This document shows positions 40,581-48,931 of a stretch of 64,000 nucleotides of DNA, one piece after another (position 1 is the stretch's first letter; every line of letters begins with the position of its first letter). The DNA is from an uncultured Oscillospiraceae bacterium (lineage in GTDB: Bacteria; Bacillota; Clostridia; Oscillospirales; Ruminococcaceae), in the NCBI GenBank assembly GCA_910579545.1, contig CAJTVI010000005.1, positions 1-64,000 on the forward strand. Direction: 5' to 3'. Both the position numbers and the translations under genes were made by a program. Below the pieces are notes generated by a model, which was not told where the DNA came from, ran no database searches, and worked only from the letters and a program-made list of their open reading frames with translations.

Positions 40581-41492
40581 TTACAGCTTTTCGATGTTTT
40601 CCAAAAGGTACTTTTGCTTTTTGAACACAAGGTCCACCAGCAGGCTGAGGTATTTGAGCACGATGGCCAGGATGGCAAACACCCCGCCAAAGCCCACCGT
40701 GAGCACGAACATGGTGGTGGTCCAGCCCTCGATGGGGTGCCCGCCGCCCAAAAAGACGCAGAGGGTGTAAACAAGCTCGCCCAGGGTGAGGGCCAGCATG
40801 GCCAGCGCCACCCCGGCCGAGAGGCGGAAGGCGGCGTCGGTATAAAGGGCGAGGCTGTCCAGCGCGAGGCTTACCCGGCCGCTGGCCAGTTCGGGGGCCT
40901 GCCCCTCAAAGGTCAGGCTTGCCATGGCAAGCCCGCTGGCCGCGTAGGCCGCCTTGCGGTAGGGCAGGTTCTGGCTGATGGCGTGCACCCGGTTGATGGC
41001 CCGCCGGCTGAGCAGCCGGAAGGCCTCGGTGCGCAGCCGGCTGGGGGTGCGGCTGAAGGCGTTGAACACCCCGTAAAACATCCGGCTAAGCCCCCGGCTG
41101 CGGCTGGGGCAGACCGACACGATGTCGCTGCCGGCCAGGGCGGCCTGGTAGGCCTGCCAGATCATTTCGGGCGGGTAGGGCATGGCGGCCGAGTCGAACT
41201 CGTAGACAAAATCGCCGATGGCGCAGTCCTGCCCGGCGTTCATGCAGAGTTCTACCCCCTGCCGCAGGCTCATGTGCAGCACCGTAAGCGGCTTTTGCAG
41301 CCCTTCGGCGGCAAAGCGGCGCAGTTCGTTCAGGGTGTTGTCGGTGCAGCCGTCGTTTACCGCGATCAGCTCGTACTGCTCAAAGTGGGCGGCCAGCTGC
41401 TCGTTCAGGGCGCTGAAAAAGGGCTGCACGGCCTGCCCGCAGTTGTGCAGGTACACCACCGCGGAGATGAAGTTTTTTTCTTTATTGGTCAT
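40581..41492 (-). CDS. Glycosyltransferase family 2 with membrane anchor
   Basis: The 303-residue protein has a GT-A domain (nucleotide-binding AVNDGCTDNT near 44-53, donor-site VYEFDSA around 95) and two C-terminal transmembrane segments (about 224-246 and 258-282). This layout is that of GtrB/DPM1-like enzymes that transfer a sugar to polyprenyl phosphate. The start overlaps the stop of the FAD gene by 11 bases, so the two are coupled. Confidence 0.85.
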   Translation of the reverse strand: MTNKEKNFISAVVYLHNCGQAVQPFFSALNEQLAAHFEQYELIAVNDGCTDNTLNELRRFAAEGLQKPLTVLHMSLRQGVELCMNAGQDCAIGDFVYEFDSAAMPYPPEMIWQAYQAALAGSDIVSVCPSRSRGLSRMFYGVFNAFSRTPSRLRTEAFRLLSRRAINRVHAISQNLPYRKAAYAASGLAMASLTFEGQAPELASGRVSLALDSLALYTDAAFRLSAGVALAMLALTLGELVYTLCVFLGGGHPIEGWTTTMFVLTVGFGGVFAILAIVLKYLSLLVDLVFKKQKYLLENIEKL

Positions 41493-42606
41493 GTAAAAGC
41501 ACCTCGTCCAGGTCGTATACCGTATTGATCTTGCCGCTGAGCACGCTGAAAAAGGCCGGCGCGCCGCTGTACTGCCGGATCACGGTGGGGCGGGAATCGT
41601 CGATCTCGCTGGCCTTCAGGATGGGTTTCATGCTGTACAGGCTGTGGGAATAGGCAAAGCCGTACTCCTCCCGCAGGTACTTGCGGGCCAGCTGGCTCAT
41701 ATAGGGCCAGGCGCTGGCGGGCTTGGCCGGGCAGTCGTTGCAGTTGTAAAGGCTGCCGGGGCGGCAGCGGCCCCCGCTTTTGGCCTGGCAGGGGAAGCTG
41801 GGCAGGGTGTCGTAGCTGGTGAGGTGGGGGGTAAAGGTAACGCTGGTAAGGCTGTGATAGCCGGTTTTGCCAAAGGGCATGATGGAAAAAAACGGCCCGT
41901 CCATCACCGTGATGCCCACATTTTTAAGGGGCTCTGACACGGTGCAGAGGATGATCTCGCACAATTCGTACTTGATTTTGAACGGCTCCAGCCCCAGCAG
42001 CGCGTGCACCTCGTTGACCCCGGCATAGGTGGCGTTGAGCAAAAAGGGCGCTTCGGCCGTGGTGTCCCCCGCTTTTACCTGCCAGACGTCCCCCGCCGCG
42101 CGGATGCCCTCGGGCGCATGGCCAAACAGGAGGGTGACGTTGGGCAGCTTTGCCAGCGCCTCCAGATAGTATTTTTTGAGGATCTGGGCGTCGTAGGTGT
42201 ACTCGGTGGTCAAAAACGCGCCGTCGCACTGGCCGGGGTTAAAGTATTTTTCGGGGGGCAAATCGTCGCACCGGATGTTGGCCGCCGCGCAAAAGCGCCG
42301 GAAGGCGGCGGCGTCGGTCCAGCTGAAATGGGCGCTGGTGGCGTAGACCTGGTCGAAGCTGGTGAGGTTGCAAAAGCCATAGTCCTTACAAAAGCGCTCG
42401 AAGTAATGGGCGCTCTTGATGGCGGTGGAGTAGCTGCGCGGGTAGTGGTAGCCCATATGCACCCGGGCCTGGTTGATCCAGGTGGCCCGCGTAAAGGGGG
42501 CGGCGTCCCGCTCGAGCACCAGCACCCGCTGGCCCCGCGCGCCGCATTTTTCGGCCGCGTACAGGCCGTACAGCCCCGCGCCCAGGATGATCTTGTCAAA
42601 GGTCAT
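41482..42606 (-). CDS. FAD-dependent oxidoreductase of the envelope-sugar cluster
   Basis: The 374-residue protein has an N-terminal FAD fold (GAGLYG at 9-14, then LVLERD), an AtaAPFTRATWINQARVHMG substrate-side region and several cysteines in the C-terminal half (around 281-297). It resembles DAO-type FAD enzymes encoded within surface-polysaccharide loci. The ATG at 42606 follows AGGAAAGAGGG. It is the first gene of a run with GT2 and GT-C-like genes, so a role in oxidising or rearranging a carrier-linked or nucleotide sugar is inferred. Confidence 0.65.
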   Translation of the reverse strand: MTFDKIILGAGLYGLYAAEKCGARGQRVLVLERDAAPFTRATWINQARVHMGYHYPRSYSTAIKSAHYFERFCKDYGFCNLTSFDQVYATSAHFSWTDAAAFRRFCAAANIRCDDLPPEKYFNPGQCDGAFLTTEYTYDAQILKKYYLEALAKLPNVTLLFGHAPEGIRAAGDVWQVKAGDTTAEAPFLLNATYAGVNEVHALLGLEPFKIKYELCEIILCTVSEPLKNVGITVMDGPFFSIMPFGKTGYHSLTSVTFTPHLTSYDTLPSFPCQAKSGGRCRPGSLYNCNDCPAKPASAWPYMSQLARKYLREEYGFAYSHSLYSMKPILKASEIDDSRPTVIRQYSGAPAFFSVLSGKINTVYDLDEVLLHDQ

Positions 42607-42769
42607 GCGTGCGCCCTCTTTCCTCTGTTCTCCAAAAGCGTGGGCTGCCGTGCGCCGCGGCTTTGCCCGGGCAGATGCCGGGCCAGGCCTTAGCGGCGGC
42701 TTTTTGCATGCCGCGGCCCCGCCGGAGCCTGCGCCGGGCGGCGGCAGCCGCCAGAGCCCATACAGATGT

Positions 42770-42798
42770 ATTATACCGAAAAATTTGGCAAAAAGCAA
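42770..42798 (-). promoter_or_regulatory. Promoter of the FAD-GT2-GT run
   Basis: TTGCTT, 17 bases and TATAAT on the minus strand inside a local AT-rich tract, about 160 bases before the FAD gene. The rest of the 299-base gap is GC-rich spacer. Confidence 0.65.
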
Positions 42799-42832
42799 TT
42801 TTGGCGCGCAATTGTTGTTTTGCGCGCAAAGC

Positions 42833-42868
42833 GGCCGGGCCCTGCGGTTTGCGCCGCGGGGCCCGGCC
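42833..42868 (-). terminator. Hairpin after hypB
   Basis: GGCCGGGCCC / GGGCCCGGCC, a ten-pair stem with a 16-base loop. The T-run is weak (GCTTTG), so termination may be incomplete. Confidence 0.5.
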
Positions 42869-42905
42869 GGCCATTTTTGATGTAAGGCGCGTTTGCGGCG
42901 CGGGG

Positions 42906-43574
42906 CTATTTTGCCCAATCGCGCACCTGGGCGCGCAGCCAGTTGAGCCAGGGCTCCATCCCCTCGCCGGTTTTGGCGCAGATGGGGAAGATCTGCAGCC
43001 TGGGGTTGCGGCGCAGCGCGGCCTCGGTGACCCTGGCAAGGTCAAAATCAAAGTACGGCAGCACGTCTATTTTGTTGATGAGCAGCACGTCGCACACGGT
43101 AAAGATCAGGGGGTATTTAAGGGGCTTGTCGTCCCCTTCGGGCACCGAGAGGATCATGGCGTTTTTCACGGCGCCGGTATCGAACTCGGCCGGGCAGACC
43201 AGGTTGCCCACGTTTTCCAAAATGGCAAGGTCAAGGTCCGCGGTGCCCAGTTCGTCAAGGCCCTGCTCGGTCATGCCGGCGTCAAGATGGCACATGCCGC
43301 CGGTGTGCAGCTGGATGCTGCGCACCCCGGCCGCGGCCATCCGCTCGGCGTCCACGGCCGAGTCGATGTCCGCCTCCATCACCCCGATGCGCATTTCATC
43401 CTTTAAGGCGGCCACCGTGCGGGCCAGGGTGGTGGTTTTGCCCGCGCCGGGCGAGGACATCAGGTTGAGCAGGTAGGTGCCCTCCCCTTTCAGCCGGGCG
43501 CGGATGCGGTCGGCCTCCCGGTCGTTGTTGGCAAAAACGCTCTGCTTGATCTCGATAACGCGCACCGGGTCCAT
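42906..43574 (-). CDS. hypB: Hydrogenase nickel incorporation GTPase HypB
   Basis: HypB supplies Ni2+ to [NiFe]-hydrogenase precursors together with HypA, using GTP. The 222-residue protein has the P-loop SPGAGKTT (41-48), the Ni/Zn site Cys95-His96 (GGMCHLD) and the guanine motif NKID. It lacks the His-rich nickel-storage N-terminus of some homologues. It is the last gene of the operon with hypA, a DUF5692 membrane gene and a large Fe-S flavoprotein. No hydrogenase structural gene is in the window. Confidence 0.95.
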   Translation of the reverse strand: MDPVRVIEIKQSVFANNDREADRIRARLKGEGTYLLNLMSSPGAGKTTTLARTVAALKDEMRIGVMEADIDSAVDAERMAAAGVRSIQLHTGGMCHLDAGMTEQGLDELGTADLDLAILENVGNLVCPAEFDTGAVKNAMILSVPEGDDKPLKYPLIFTVCDVLLINKIDVLPYFDFDLARVTEAALRRNPRLQIFPICAKTGEGMEPWLNWLRAQVRDWAK

Positions 43575-43610
43575 ACTGGATCCCTCCTGATCGAAAATTT
43601 TGGCCGGCCT

Positions 43611-43955
43611 TTACCGCACGGCGATCTGTTTGATGGTGATCTCGCTGCCCTGCTGCAAAAAGGTGTCGGCGCTGCCGCAGTGCGGGCAGAGTTTGCCCTG
43701 GGGCACGGTGGGGTAGGTTTTGCCGCAGCTTTGGCAGAAGGTTACCGCCGGGATGGGCTCGATGCACAAAGCGGCCCCGGCCATGACCGGGTGTTTTTGC
43801 ACCGCCCATTTCCAGCAGGAGAGCAGCTCCTCGTGTACGACGCCCGACACCTCGCCCAACTCGAGGGTGACCGAGCAAACCTGCGCCGCATCGTTTTTTT
43901 GCGCGGTATCCTCCACCGCGCGGATCACATGAAAGACGATGCCCAGCTCATGCAT
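43611..43955 (-). CDS. hypA: Hydrogenase/urease nickel metallochaperone HypA
   Basis: HypA binds Ni2+ through the N-terminal Met-His2-Glu3 and carries a structural zinc site (Cys74, Cys77, Cys90, Cys93), all present in this 114-residue protein. It follows the membrane gene after six bases and precedes hypB by 36 bases. Urease as the client is possible in principle, but no urease gene is seen. Confidence 0.95.
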   Translation of the reverse strand: MHELGIVFHVIRAVEDTAQKNDAAQVCSVTLELGEVSGVVHEELLSCWKWAVQKHPVMAGAALCIEPIPAVTFCQSCGKTYPTVPQGKLCPHCGSADTFLQQGSEITIKQIAVR

Positions 43956-43961
43956 GGCGGC

Positions 43962-44999
43962 TTACTCGGCGCGGGCCATGGCAAGGCGGAAGTCCTGGGT
44001 ATCGGTAAAGATCTCGTTTTTGTAGGGGTTCTTTTTCTGCTCGAGCGAGCGCTTGACGATGATGCCCAGCACCACCAGGTTGACCCCCAGCGAGAGGATG
44101 GACAGCACCCCCTGCGGCACCGGGTTGACCGCGGTGGGGCGCACGGCGGCGTCCATAAAGCCGTCGGCATAGAGCACCGGCAGGGTGGTAAAGACGCTGG
44201 CGTCCTGGAAGAGCGGGAAGCACTGGGCAAACATGCACCAGGTGGCCAGGGTGTTGGCCCGGTTCTGGATCCAGCCGCCCTTGTTCCAGAAGGCGGCGGC
44301 CACGGTGGGGGCCAGCAGCAGTGCCAGGCCGCAGTACCAGGCGTGGGTGGGCAGGTTGAGGTAGGTGTACTGGAAGTTCCAGACGTCGTAGGCCAGGATG
44401 TAGAGCCAGATCATATCCGGCCAGAGCATATCGTCCCGCTTTTTGGAGGAGTAGATGCCCCACCAGCCGGTCATGCAGAAGATGTTGATGATGCCGGCCA
44501 GGCCGTTGAGCCAGTTCCACCAGCCGCCGTAGAGCCAGACGTTCTCGCTGGAGAGCCACCAGCGGTCGCCGTACTGGGCCATGGCCAGCGAGCCCTTGAT
44601 GGCGGACTCAAAATCGCTGCAGACCGCAATGAGGATGTTGATGGCCACGATGACAAACGGGAAGGCCTTGAACCACTGGGTCTTGCCGATGCTCCATTTG
44701 TATTTGAGCATCATAAAGCCGATGCAGCCCGCCGTGGCGGCGTAAAGCTTGGCGTAGTGGAACCAGCTGTTCATGTAGACATAGGTGTCGTTTTTGAGCG
44801 CCCATTCGGCCCCCATGCCGGCCCCCACATAGATGGCGATAAAATAGACGGTGAGCGCCGCGGGCAGCGCCAGGAAGAAGAAGACGCCCCCCGCCTTGCT
44901 GCGCCGGGCAAGCTCGTTGCAGAGCACGAGCCCCAGAAAGACCAGCACCCAGCCCAGCAGCTGGTACCCGGCCGTTTGGCCGTAGATTTGAAACAACAT
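43962..44999 (-). CDS. DUF5692-like integral membrane protein
   Basis: The 345-residue protein has about eight transmembrane helices and is very rich in Trp and Tyr (for example WLYGGWWNWLNGLAG and YDVWNFQYTYLNLPTHAWY). It matches my recollection of the DUF5692 family of gut Firmicutes and Actinobacteria; its function is unknown. The ATG at 44999 follows GTGAGG. Its position between a large electron-transfer flavoprotein and hypA/hypB suggests a membrane partner for redox or metal chemistry. Confidence 0.65.
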   Translation of the reverse strand: MLFQIYGQTAGYQLLGWVLVFLGLVLCNELARRSKAGGVFFFLALPAALTVYFIAIYVGAGMGAEWALKNDTYVYMNSWFHYAKLYAATAGCIGFMMLKYKWSIGKTQWFKAFPFVIVAINILIAVCSDFESAIKGSLAMAQYGDRWWLSSENVWLYGGWWNWLNGLAGIINIFCMTGWWGIYSSKKRDDMLWPDMIWLYILAYDVWNFQYTYLNLPTHAWYCGLALLLAPTVAAAFWNKGGWIQNRANTLATWCMFAQCFPLFQDASVFTTLPVLYADGFMDAAVRPTAVNPVPQGVLSILSLGVNLVVLGIIVKRSLEQKKNPYKNEIFTDTQDFRLAMARAE

Positions 45000-45027
45000 G
45001 ATCCGATTCCTCACTTTCCTGTTTTGC

Positions 45028-45088
45028 AAAAACCGCCCGCCCCGCCCGCGCCGGCCGCCGCAAGGGGCCGCGGAGCGGGGCGGCGGGC
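45028..45088 (-). terminator. Intra-operon hairpin with T-run
   Basis: A very GC-rich stem (about 12 pairs around CCGCCGCCCCGC and its partner, with one bulge) followed by TTTTTG on the minus strand, between the flavoprotein and the DUF5692 gene. It may lower expression of the downstream genes. Confidence 0.5.
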
Positions 45089-45104
45089 ATGCCGAAAAAA
45101 CGCG

Positions 45105-47894
45105 TCAGCCCTTGTCCCTGCCGCCCCCAAAGGCGATCCTGCCCGCCCGCTTGAGCATGTAGGGCAGGATGCCCTTCATCTTATCCTCGGCCTTGCGCAT
45201 GTTGGAGCACTCGGGCAGGTCGCGGTGGAGGTGGATGGCGTCAAAGGCGCACTTGGTGGTGCACAGGCCGCACCCGATGCACTTGTTGGGATCCACCACC
45301 GAGGCGCCGCAGCCAAGGCAGCGGGCGGTTTCGGCCTTGACCTGCTCCTCGGTAAAGGTTTTTTTGGCGTCCCGGAAGGACTTTTTCCAGTCGACACCCT
45401 CCTCCATGCCGGGGATCTGGCGGGCGGCGGTGTCGTACTGCTCCACCTTGATGTTGTTTTTGTCCAGCTCGATAAAGTCCCGGCGGTTGCGGCCGATGGT
45501 GAGGCTGGCGTTTGGCTGCACGAACCGGTGCAGGGATTCGGCCGCCTCCTTGCCCGCCGCAATGGCGTCGATGGCAAATTTGGGGCCGGTATACACGTCG
45601 CCCCCCACAAAGACGTCCGGCTGGGCGGTCTGGTAGGTAAGGCTGTCCGCCTTGGCCCAGCCGCCCCGGGCCAGCTCGACCTTGCTGCCCGCAAGCAGGC
45701 CGCCCCACTCGACGCTCTGGCCGATCGAGAGCACCAGGTGCTCGCAGGGCACCGTGATGGTATCCTGTTCGTCGTACTGGGGGGCAAAGCGGCCCTCGGC
45801 GTCCCAAACGCTGGTACAGCGCATAAAAACGATGCCGCTCACATGGCCGTCCTCGGTAAGCACCTGCTTGGGACCCCAGCCGCACTGGATGGCGACGCCC
45901 TCCTCCTCGGCCTCGGCGATCTCCTCGGGCGAGGCGGGCATCTTTTGCCGCGGCTCCAGGCAGTACATCTCCACGCTGGCCGCCCCGCAGCGATGGCTGG
46001 TGCGGGCCGCGTCGATGGCCACGTTGCCGCCGCCCACCACCACCGCCCGGCCCTTGACCGGGTACTGCTCATCCGCGCCCACCCGGCGCAAAAATTCCAC
46101 CGCCGAGTACACCCCCTCGGCCTCCTCGCCGGGGATGCCGGGCAGCCGGCCGCGCTGGCAGCCGATGGCGATGTAGAAGGCCTCGTACCCTTGGGCGCGC
46201 AGGTCGTCGAGGGTGAGGTCCCGCCCCACCTCGACCCCGCAGCGGAAATCGACCCCCAGGGCCCGGATGACCTCTATTTCGGCGTCGATCACATCTTTTT
46301 CCAGCTTGAAGCTGGGGATGCCGTACCGCAGCATGCCGCCAAGCTGCTCGTTCTTTTCAAAAACGGTGGGCTCGTAGCCGGTGAGGGCCAGATAAAAGGC
46401 GCAGGACAGGCCGGCCGGCCCGCCGCCGATGATGGCGATCTTTTGGCTGAAGGCGCCGTCCACCTTGGGGATGACCTTTTTGGGGATGAACCGCCTGTCG
46501 GCGTTGAGGTCCTGCTGGGCGATGAACTTTTTGACCTCGTCGATGGCCACCGCCTCGTCGATGGTGCCGCGGGTGCAGGCCTCCTCGCACCGCCGGTTGC
46601 ACACCCGCCCGCAGACCGCCGGGAAGGGGTTTTCGCGCTTGATGAGCTCCAGCGCCTCGGTATAGCGGCCCTGGGCCGCCAGCTTCAGGTAGCCCTGCAC
46701 CGCGATGTGGGCCGGGCAGGCGGTTTTGCAGGGGGCGGTGCCGGTGCTGTAACAGTTGACGCGGTTTTTGTCGCGGTAGTCGATGCTCCACTTGTCCGGG
46801 CCCCATTTGGCGGCGTCCGGCAGCTGCTGGCGCGGATAGCTTACCGGCCCGCTGGGGGTGCAGAGCTTTTGCCCTAACTTGACCGCGCCGGCCGGGCAGT
46901 ACTCCACGCACCGGCCGCAGGCCACGCAGTTTTCCTTTTCCACCCTGGCCACATAGGCCGAGCGGCTCATGTTGGGGGTGTTGAAAAGCTGGCTGGTGCG
47001 CAGCGCGTTGCAGACCTTTACATCGCAGTTGCAGATGGCAAAAATCTTTTCTTCCCCGTCGATATTGGTGATCTGGTGCACAAAGCCGTTGTCCTCGGCT
47101 TTTTGGAAAATCTCGATGGCCTCGTCGTAGCTGATGTAGACGCCGCCCTTATCGGTTTCCACCACATAATCGGCCATGTCCCCCACCGCGATGCACCAGC
47201 CCTCGGGGTCGTCGGCGCAGCCCTCCCCCATCCGGGCGCGGGAGAGCCGGCAGGAGCAGGGCGATTTGGCAAACTTGTTGTACTTTTTAAGCCAATAGCT
47301 GATGTGCTCGATGTCCAGCGACTGGTTTTCGGCCTCGATGGCCTGCTCCACCGGGATCACATGCATCCCGATGCCCGAGCCGCCCGGCGGCACCATGGGG
47401 GTGATCTTTTCGAGCGGCAAAAAGGTCATCCGCTCAAAAAAGGCGGTGACCTCGGGGTGGTCCTGGATGATGCCCCGGTTCATATTAAAGAACTCGGCCG
47501 AGCCGGGCACAAACTGGGGCAGCACCCAGCGCTTTTCGTGCTGGGGGTTCTGGCCGTCCAGGTTTTCCCAGTTGTACTCCAAAAGGCCCACCCGGCTCAT
47601 CTCGTCCAGCAGCGTTTGCAGCGGCTCCTCCGCAAGGCCCGAAAGGGTCTTGAGCTGGGCAAAGGTCTGCGGCTTGCGCACCTGCATTTTAAGCGCAAGG
47701 TCGGCCATCTCGTCGGTCACGATGCCGGCCAGGCCCCAATACTCGGGGTCGCTGGGCTTGACCCCGGCCAGCTTGGCGGGCACCCGGTCGGTGATCTTGC
47801 GGCCCAGCTTGAGGATCTTTTCCCGCGGGGCGGCGTCCTTTGGGATCTCAAAGGGCAGGCTGCCCTCGTTTAAGGGGAACTTGGTCTCGCTCAT
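45105..47894 (-). CDS. Multidomain Fe-S/FAD oxidoreductase (GltD/NfnB-like)
   Basis: The 929-residue protein has, in order: a winged-helix-like region (about 55-115) and a cysteine-containing domain (PCSCRLSRARMG near 212); a 4Fe-4S ferredoxin motif CVACGRCVEYCP near 323; a GltD-type N-terminal Fe-S region (CGRVCNRRCEEAC near 428); an FAD fold (IIGGGPAGLSC near 489); an NAD(P)H fold (VVVGGGNVAIDAARTS); and a C-terminal ferredoxin pair CIGCGLCTTKC. It should pass electrons between NAD(P)H, flavin and ferredoxin-like carriers. The ATG at 47894 follows GGGAGG. It is the first gene of an operon ending in hypA-hypB and faces a GntR regulator. Confidence 0.85.
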   Translation of the reverse strand: MSETKFPLNEGSLPFEIPKDAAPREKILKLGRKITDRVPAKLAGVKPSDPEYWGLAGIVTDEMADLALKMQVRKPQTFAQLKTLSGLAEEPLQTLLDEMSRVGLLEYNWENLDGQNPQHEKRWVLPQFVPGSAEFFNMNRGIIQDHPEVTAFFERMTFLPLEKITPMVPPGGSGIGMHVIPVEQAIEAENQSLDIEHISYWLKKYNKFAKSPCSCRLSRARMGEGCADDPEGWCIAVGDMADYVVETDKGGVYISYDEAIEIFQKAEDNGFVHQITNIDGEEKIFAICNCDVKVCNALRTSQLFNTPNMSRSAYVARVEKENCVACGRCVEYCPAGAVKLGQKLCTPSGPVSYPRQQLPDAAKWGPDKWSIDYRDKNRVNCYSTGTAPCKTACPAHIAVQGYLKLAAQGRYTEALELIKRENPFPAVCGRVCNRRCEEACTRGTIDEAVAIDEVKKFIAQQDLNADRRFIPKKVIPKVDGAFSQKIAIIGGGPAGLSCAFYLALTGYEPTVFEKNEQLGGMLRYGIPSFKLEKDVIDAEIEVIRALGVDFRCGVEVGRDLTLDDLRAQGYEAFYIAIGCQRGRLPGIPGEEAEGVYSAVEFLRRVGADEQYPVKGRAVVVGGGNVAIDAARTSHRCGAASVEMYCLEPRQKMPASPEEIAEAEEEGVAIQCGWGPKQVLTEDGHVSGIVFMRCTSVWDAEGRFAPQYDEQDTITVPCEHLVLSIGQSVEWGGLLAGSKVELARGGWAKADSLTYQTAQPDVFVGGDVYTGPKFAIDAIAAGKEAAESLHRFVQPNASLTIGRNRRDFIELDKNNIKVEQYDTAARQIPGMEEGVDWKKSFRDAKKTFTEEQVKAETARCLGCGASVVDPNKCIGCGLCTTKCAFDAIHLHRDLPECSNMRKAEDKMKGILPYMLKRAGRIAFGGGRDKG

Positions 47895-47936
47895 AGGGTT
47901 TTCCTCCCGCATTCCGCCCCCCAGCGTCGCCCGGAT

Positions 47937-47951
47937 TCTGGTACAGCCAGA
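47937..47951. promoter_or_regulatory. GntR-type operator, flavoprotein side
   Basis: TCTGG-TACAG-CCAGA palindrome about 23-37 bases downstream of the predicted start of the flavoprotein mRNA. It matches 48091-48105 at 14 of 15 positions. Confidence 0.7.
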
Positions 47952-47980
47952 GGGTCACAGTTTGTTCATACTTTGCAAAC

Positions 47981-48009
47981 AGTGTAGCATACCGCAAAAA
48001 AGCTGTCAA
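47981..48009 (-). promoter_or_regulatory. Promoter of the flavoprotein-hypAB operon
   Basis: TTGACA, 17 bases and TACACT on the minus strand. Confidence 0.75.
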
Positions 48010-48049
48010 TTCAGGGCGATTTTTTCGTGATTCGGCCAAAACGAAGCGG

Positions 48050-48078
48050 TTGCGATTTGGCAGTTTGCATGGTAAAAT
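48050..48078 (+). promoter_or_regulatory. Promoter of the GntR gene
   Basis: TTGCGA, 17 bases and TAAAAT on the plus strand, about 115 bases before the start codon. Confidence 0.65.
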
Positions 48079-48090
48079 GGCATTGTGGTA

Positions 48091-48105
48091 TCTGGTATAG
48101 CCAGA
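48091..48105. promoter_or_regulatory. GntR-type operator, regulator side
   Basis: TCTGG-TATAG-CCAGA palindrome just downstream of the GntR promoter, consistent with autoregulation. Confidence 0.7.
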
Positions 48106-48193
48106 AGCAGCCCATAAAAAAGCCCGGCCTGCAAAAACACAGGCGGGCAAAAAATAGAAAGCTAAGAAAGTGAGGAAAGCGAGGAGAACAAGT

Positions 48194-48910
48194 ATGCCGT
48201 TTGAAAAGCTGAGCGCCCCCAGCCTGAAATCGCTGTTTGTGCAGCAGCTGCAGGGGATGATCCTTTCCGGCGAACTGGCCCCCGGCGCGCCGCTGCCCTG
48301 TGAGCGGGAGCTGGCCGAGCAGATCGGGGTGAGCCGGGCGGTGGTCAACGGCGGCCTTGCCGAACTGGCAAAACAGGGGTTTTTGGAGATCAGCCCCCGG
48401 CAGGGCTGCCGTGTGGCAGACTACCGCCGCAAGGGCAACCTGAGCACCCTGATCGCGATCATGGATTACCGCGGCGGGGTGCTGGGCCGGCACGAGATCC
48501 GCTCGATCTTAGAGGTGCGGCAGGCGCTGGAGCACATGGCCGCCGCCCGCGCCATTGATTATGCCAGCGAGGCCGAGATGGAGGCGCTGGGGGATACGGT
48601 GGCCGCGCTGGCCGGCACCAAAACCCACGCCGAGGCGGCCGAGGCGGCCTTTGTGTTCCAGCACACGCTGGCGGTGATAAGCGGCAACAGCATCCTGCCG
48701 CTGATCTATTACTCGTTTAAGCCGCCGGTGATCACCCTGTGGCTGCGCTTTTGCCGGCTGTACGGGGTCGGTGCGCTCTGCCGCAACACCGAGCGGCTGT
48801 ACAGCTGCCTGCGCGCCCGCGACAAGGCCGCGGCCGCCGCCTGGATCGACGCCTACTTGGGCGAGGCCATCCATGGCTCGCAGCAGATCTACACCGAGCA
48901 GGAGGGCTGA
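48194..48910 (+). CDS. GntR family (FadR/FCD-type) transcriptional regulator
   Basis: The 238-residue protein has an N-terminal GntR winged helix (LKSLFVQQLQGMILSGELAPG, then CERELAEQIGVSRAVVNGGL) and an all-helical FCD-type effector domain (about 95-235) with EVRQALEHMAAARAI. Ligands of this class are usually small organic acids. The ATG at 48194 follows GAGGAGAAC. It is divergent from the flavoprotein-hypAB operon, and two matching palindromes in the interval are its likely sites. Confidence 0.9.
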   Translation: MPFEKLSAPSLKSLFVQQLQGMILSGELAPGAPLPCERELAEQIGVSRAVVNGGLAELAKQGFLEISPRQGCRVADYRRKGNLSTLIAIMDYRGGVLGRHEIRSILEVRQALEHMAAARAIDYASEAEMEALGDTVAALAGTKTHAEAAEAAFVFQHTLAVISGNSILPLIYYSFKPPVITLWLRFCRLYGVGALCRNTERLYSCLRARDKAAAAAWIDAYLGEAIHGSQQIYTEQEG

Positions 48911-48931
48911 GGGGCCGGCAGGGCCGGGCGC

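Noticed and set aside
43680..46877. 1065-codon plus-strand open frame opposite hypA and the Fe-S flavoprotein
   Set aside because: Antisense shadow caused by high GC at third codon positions; no start signal and no recognisable domain.
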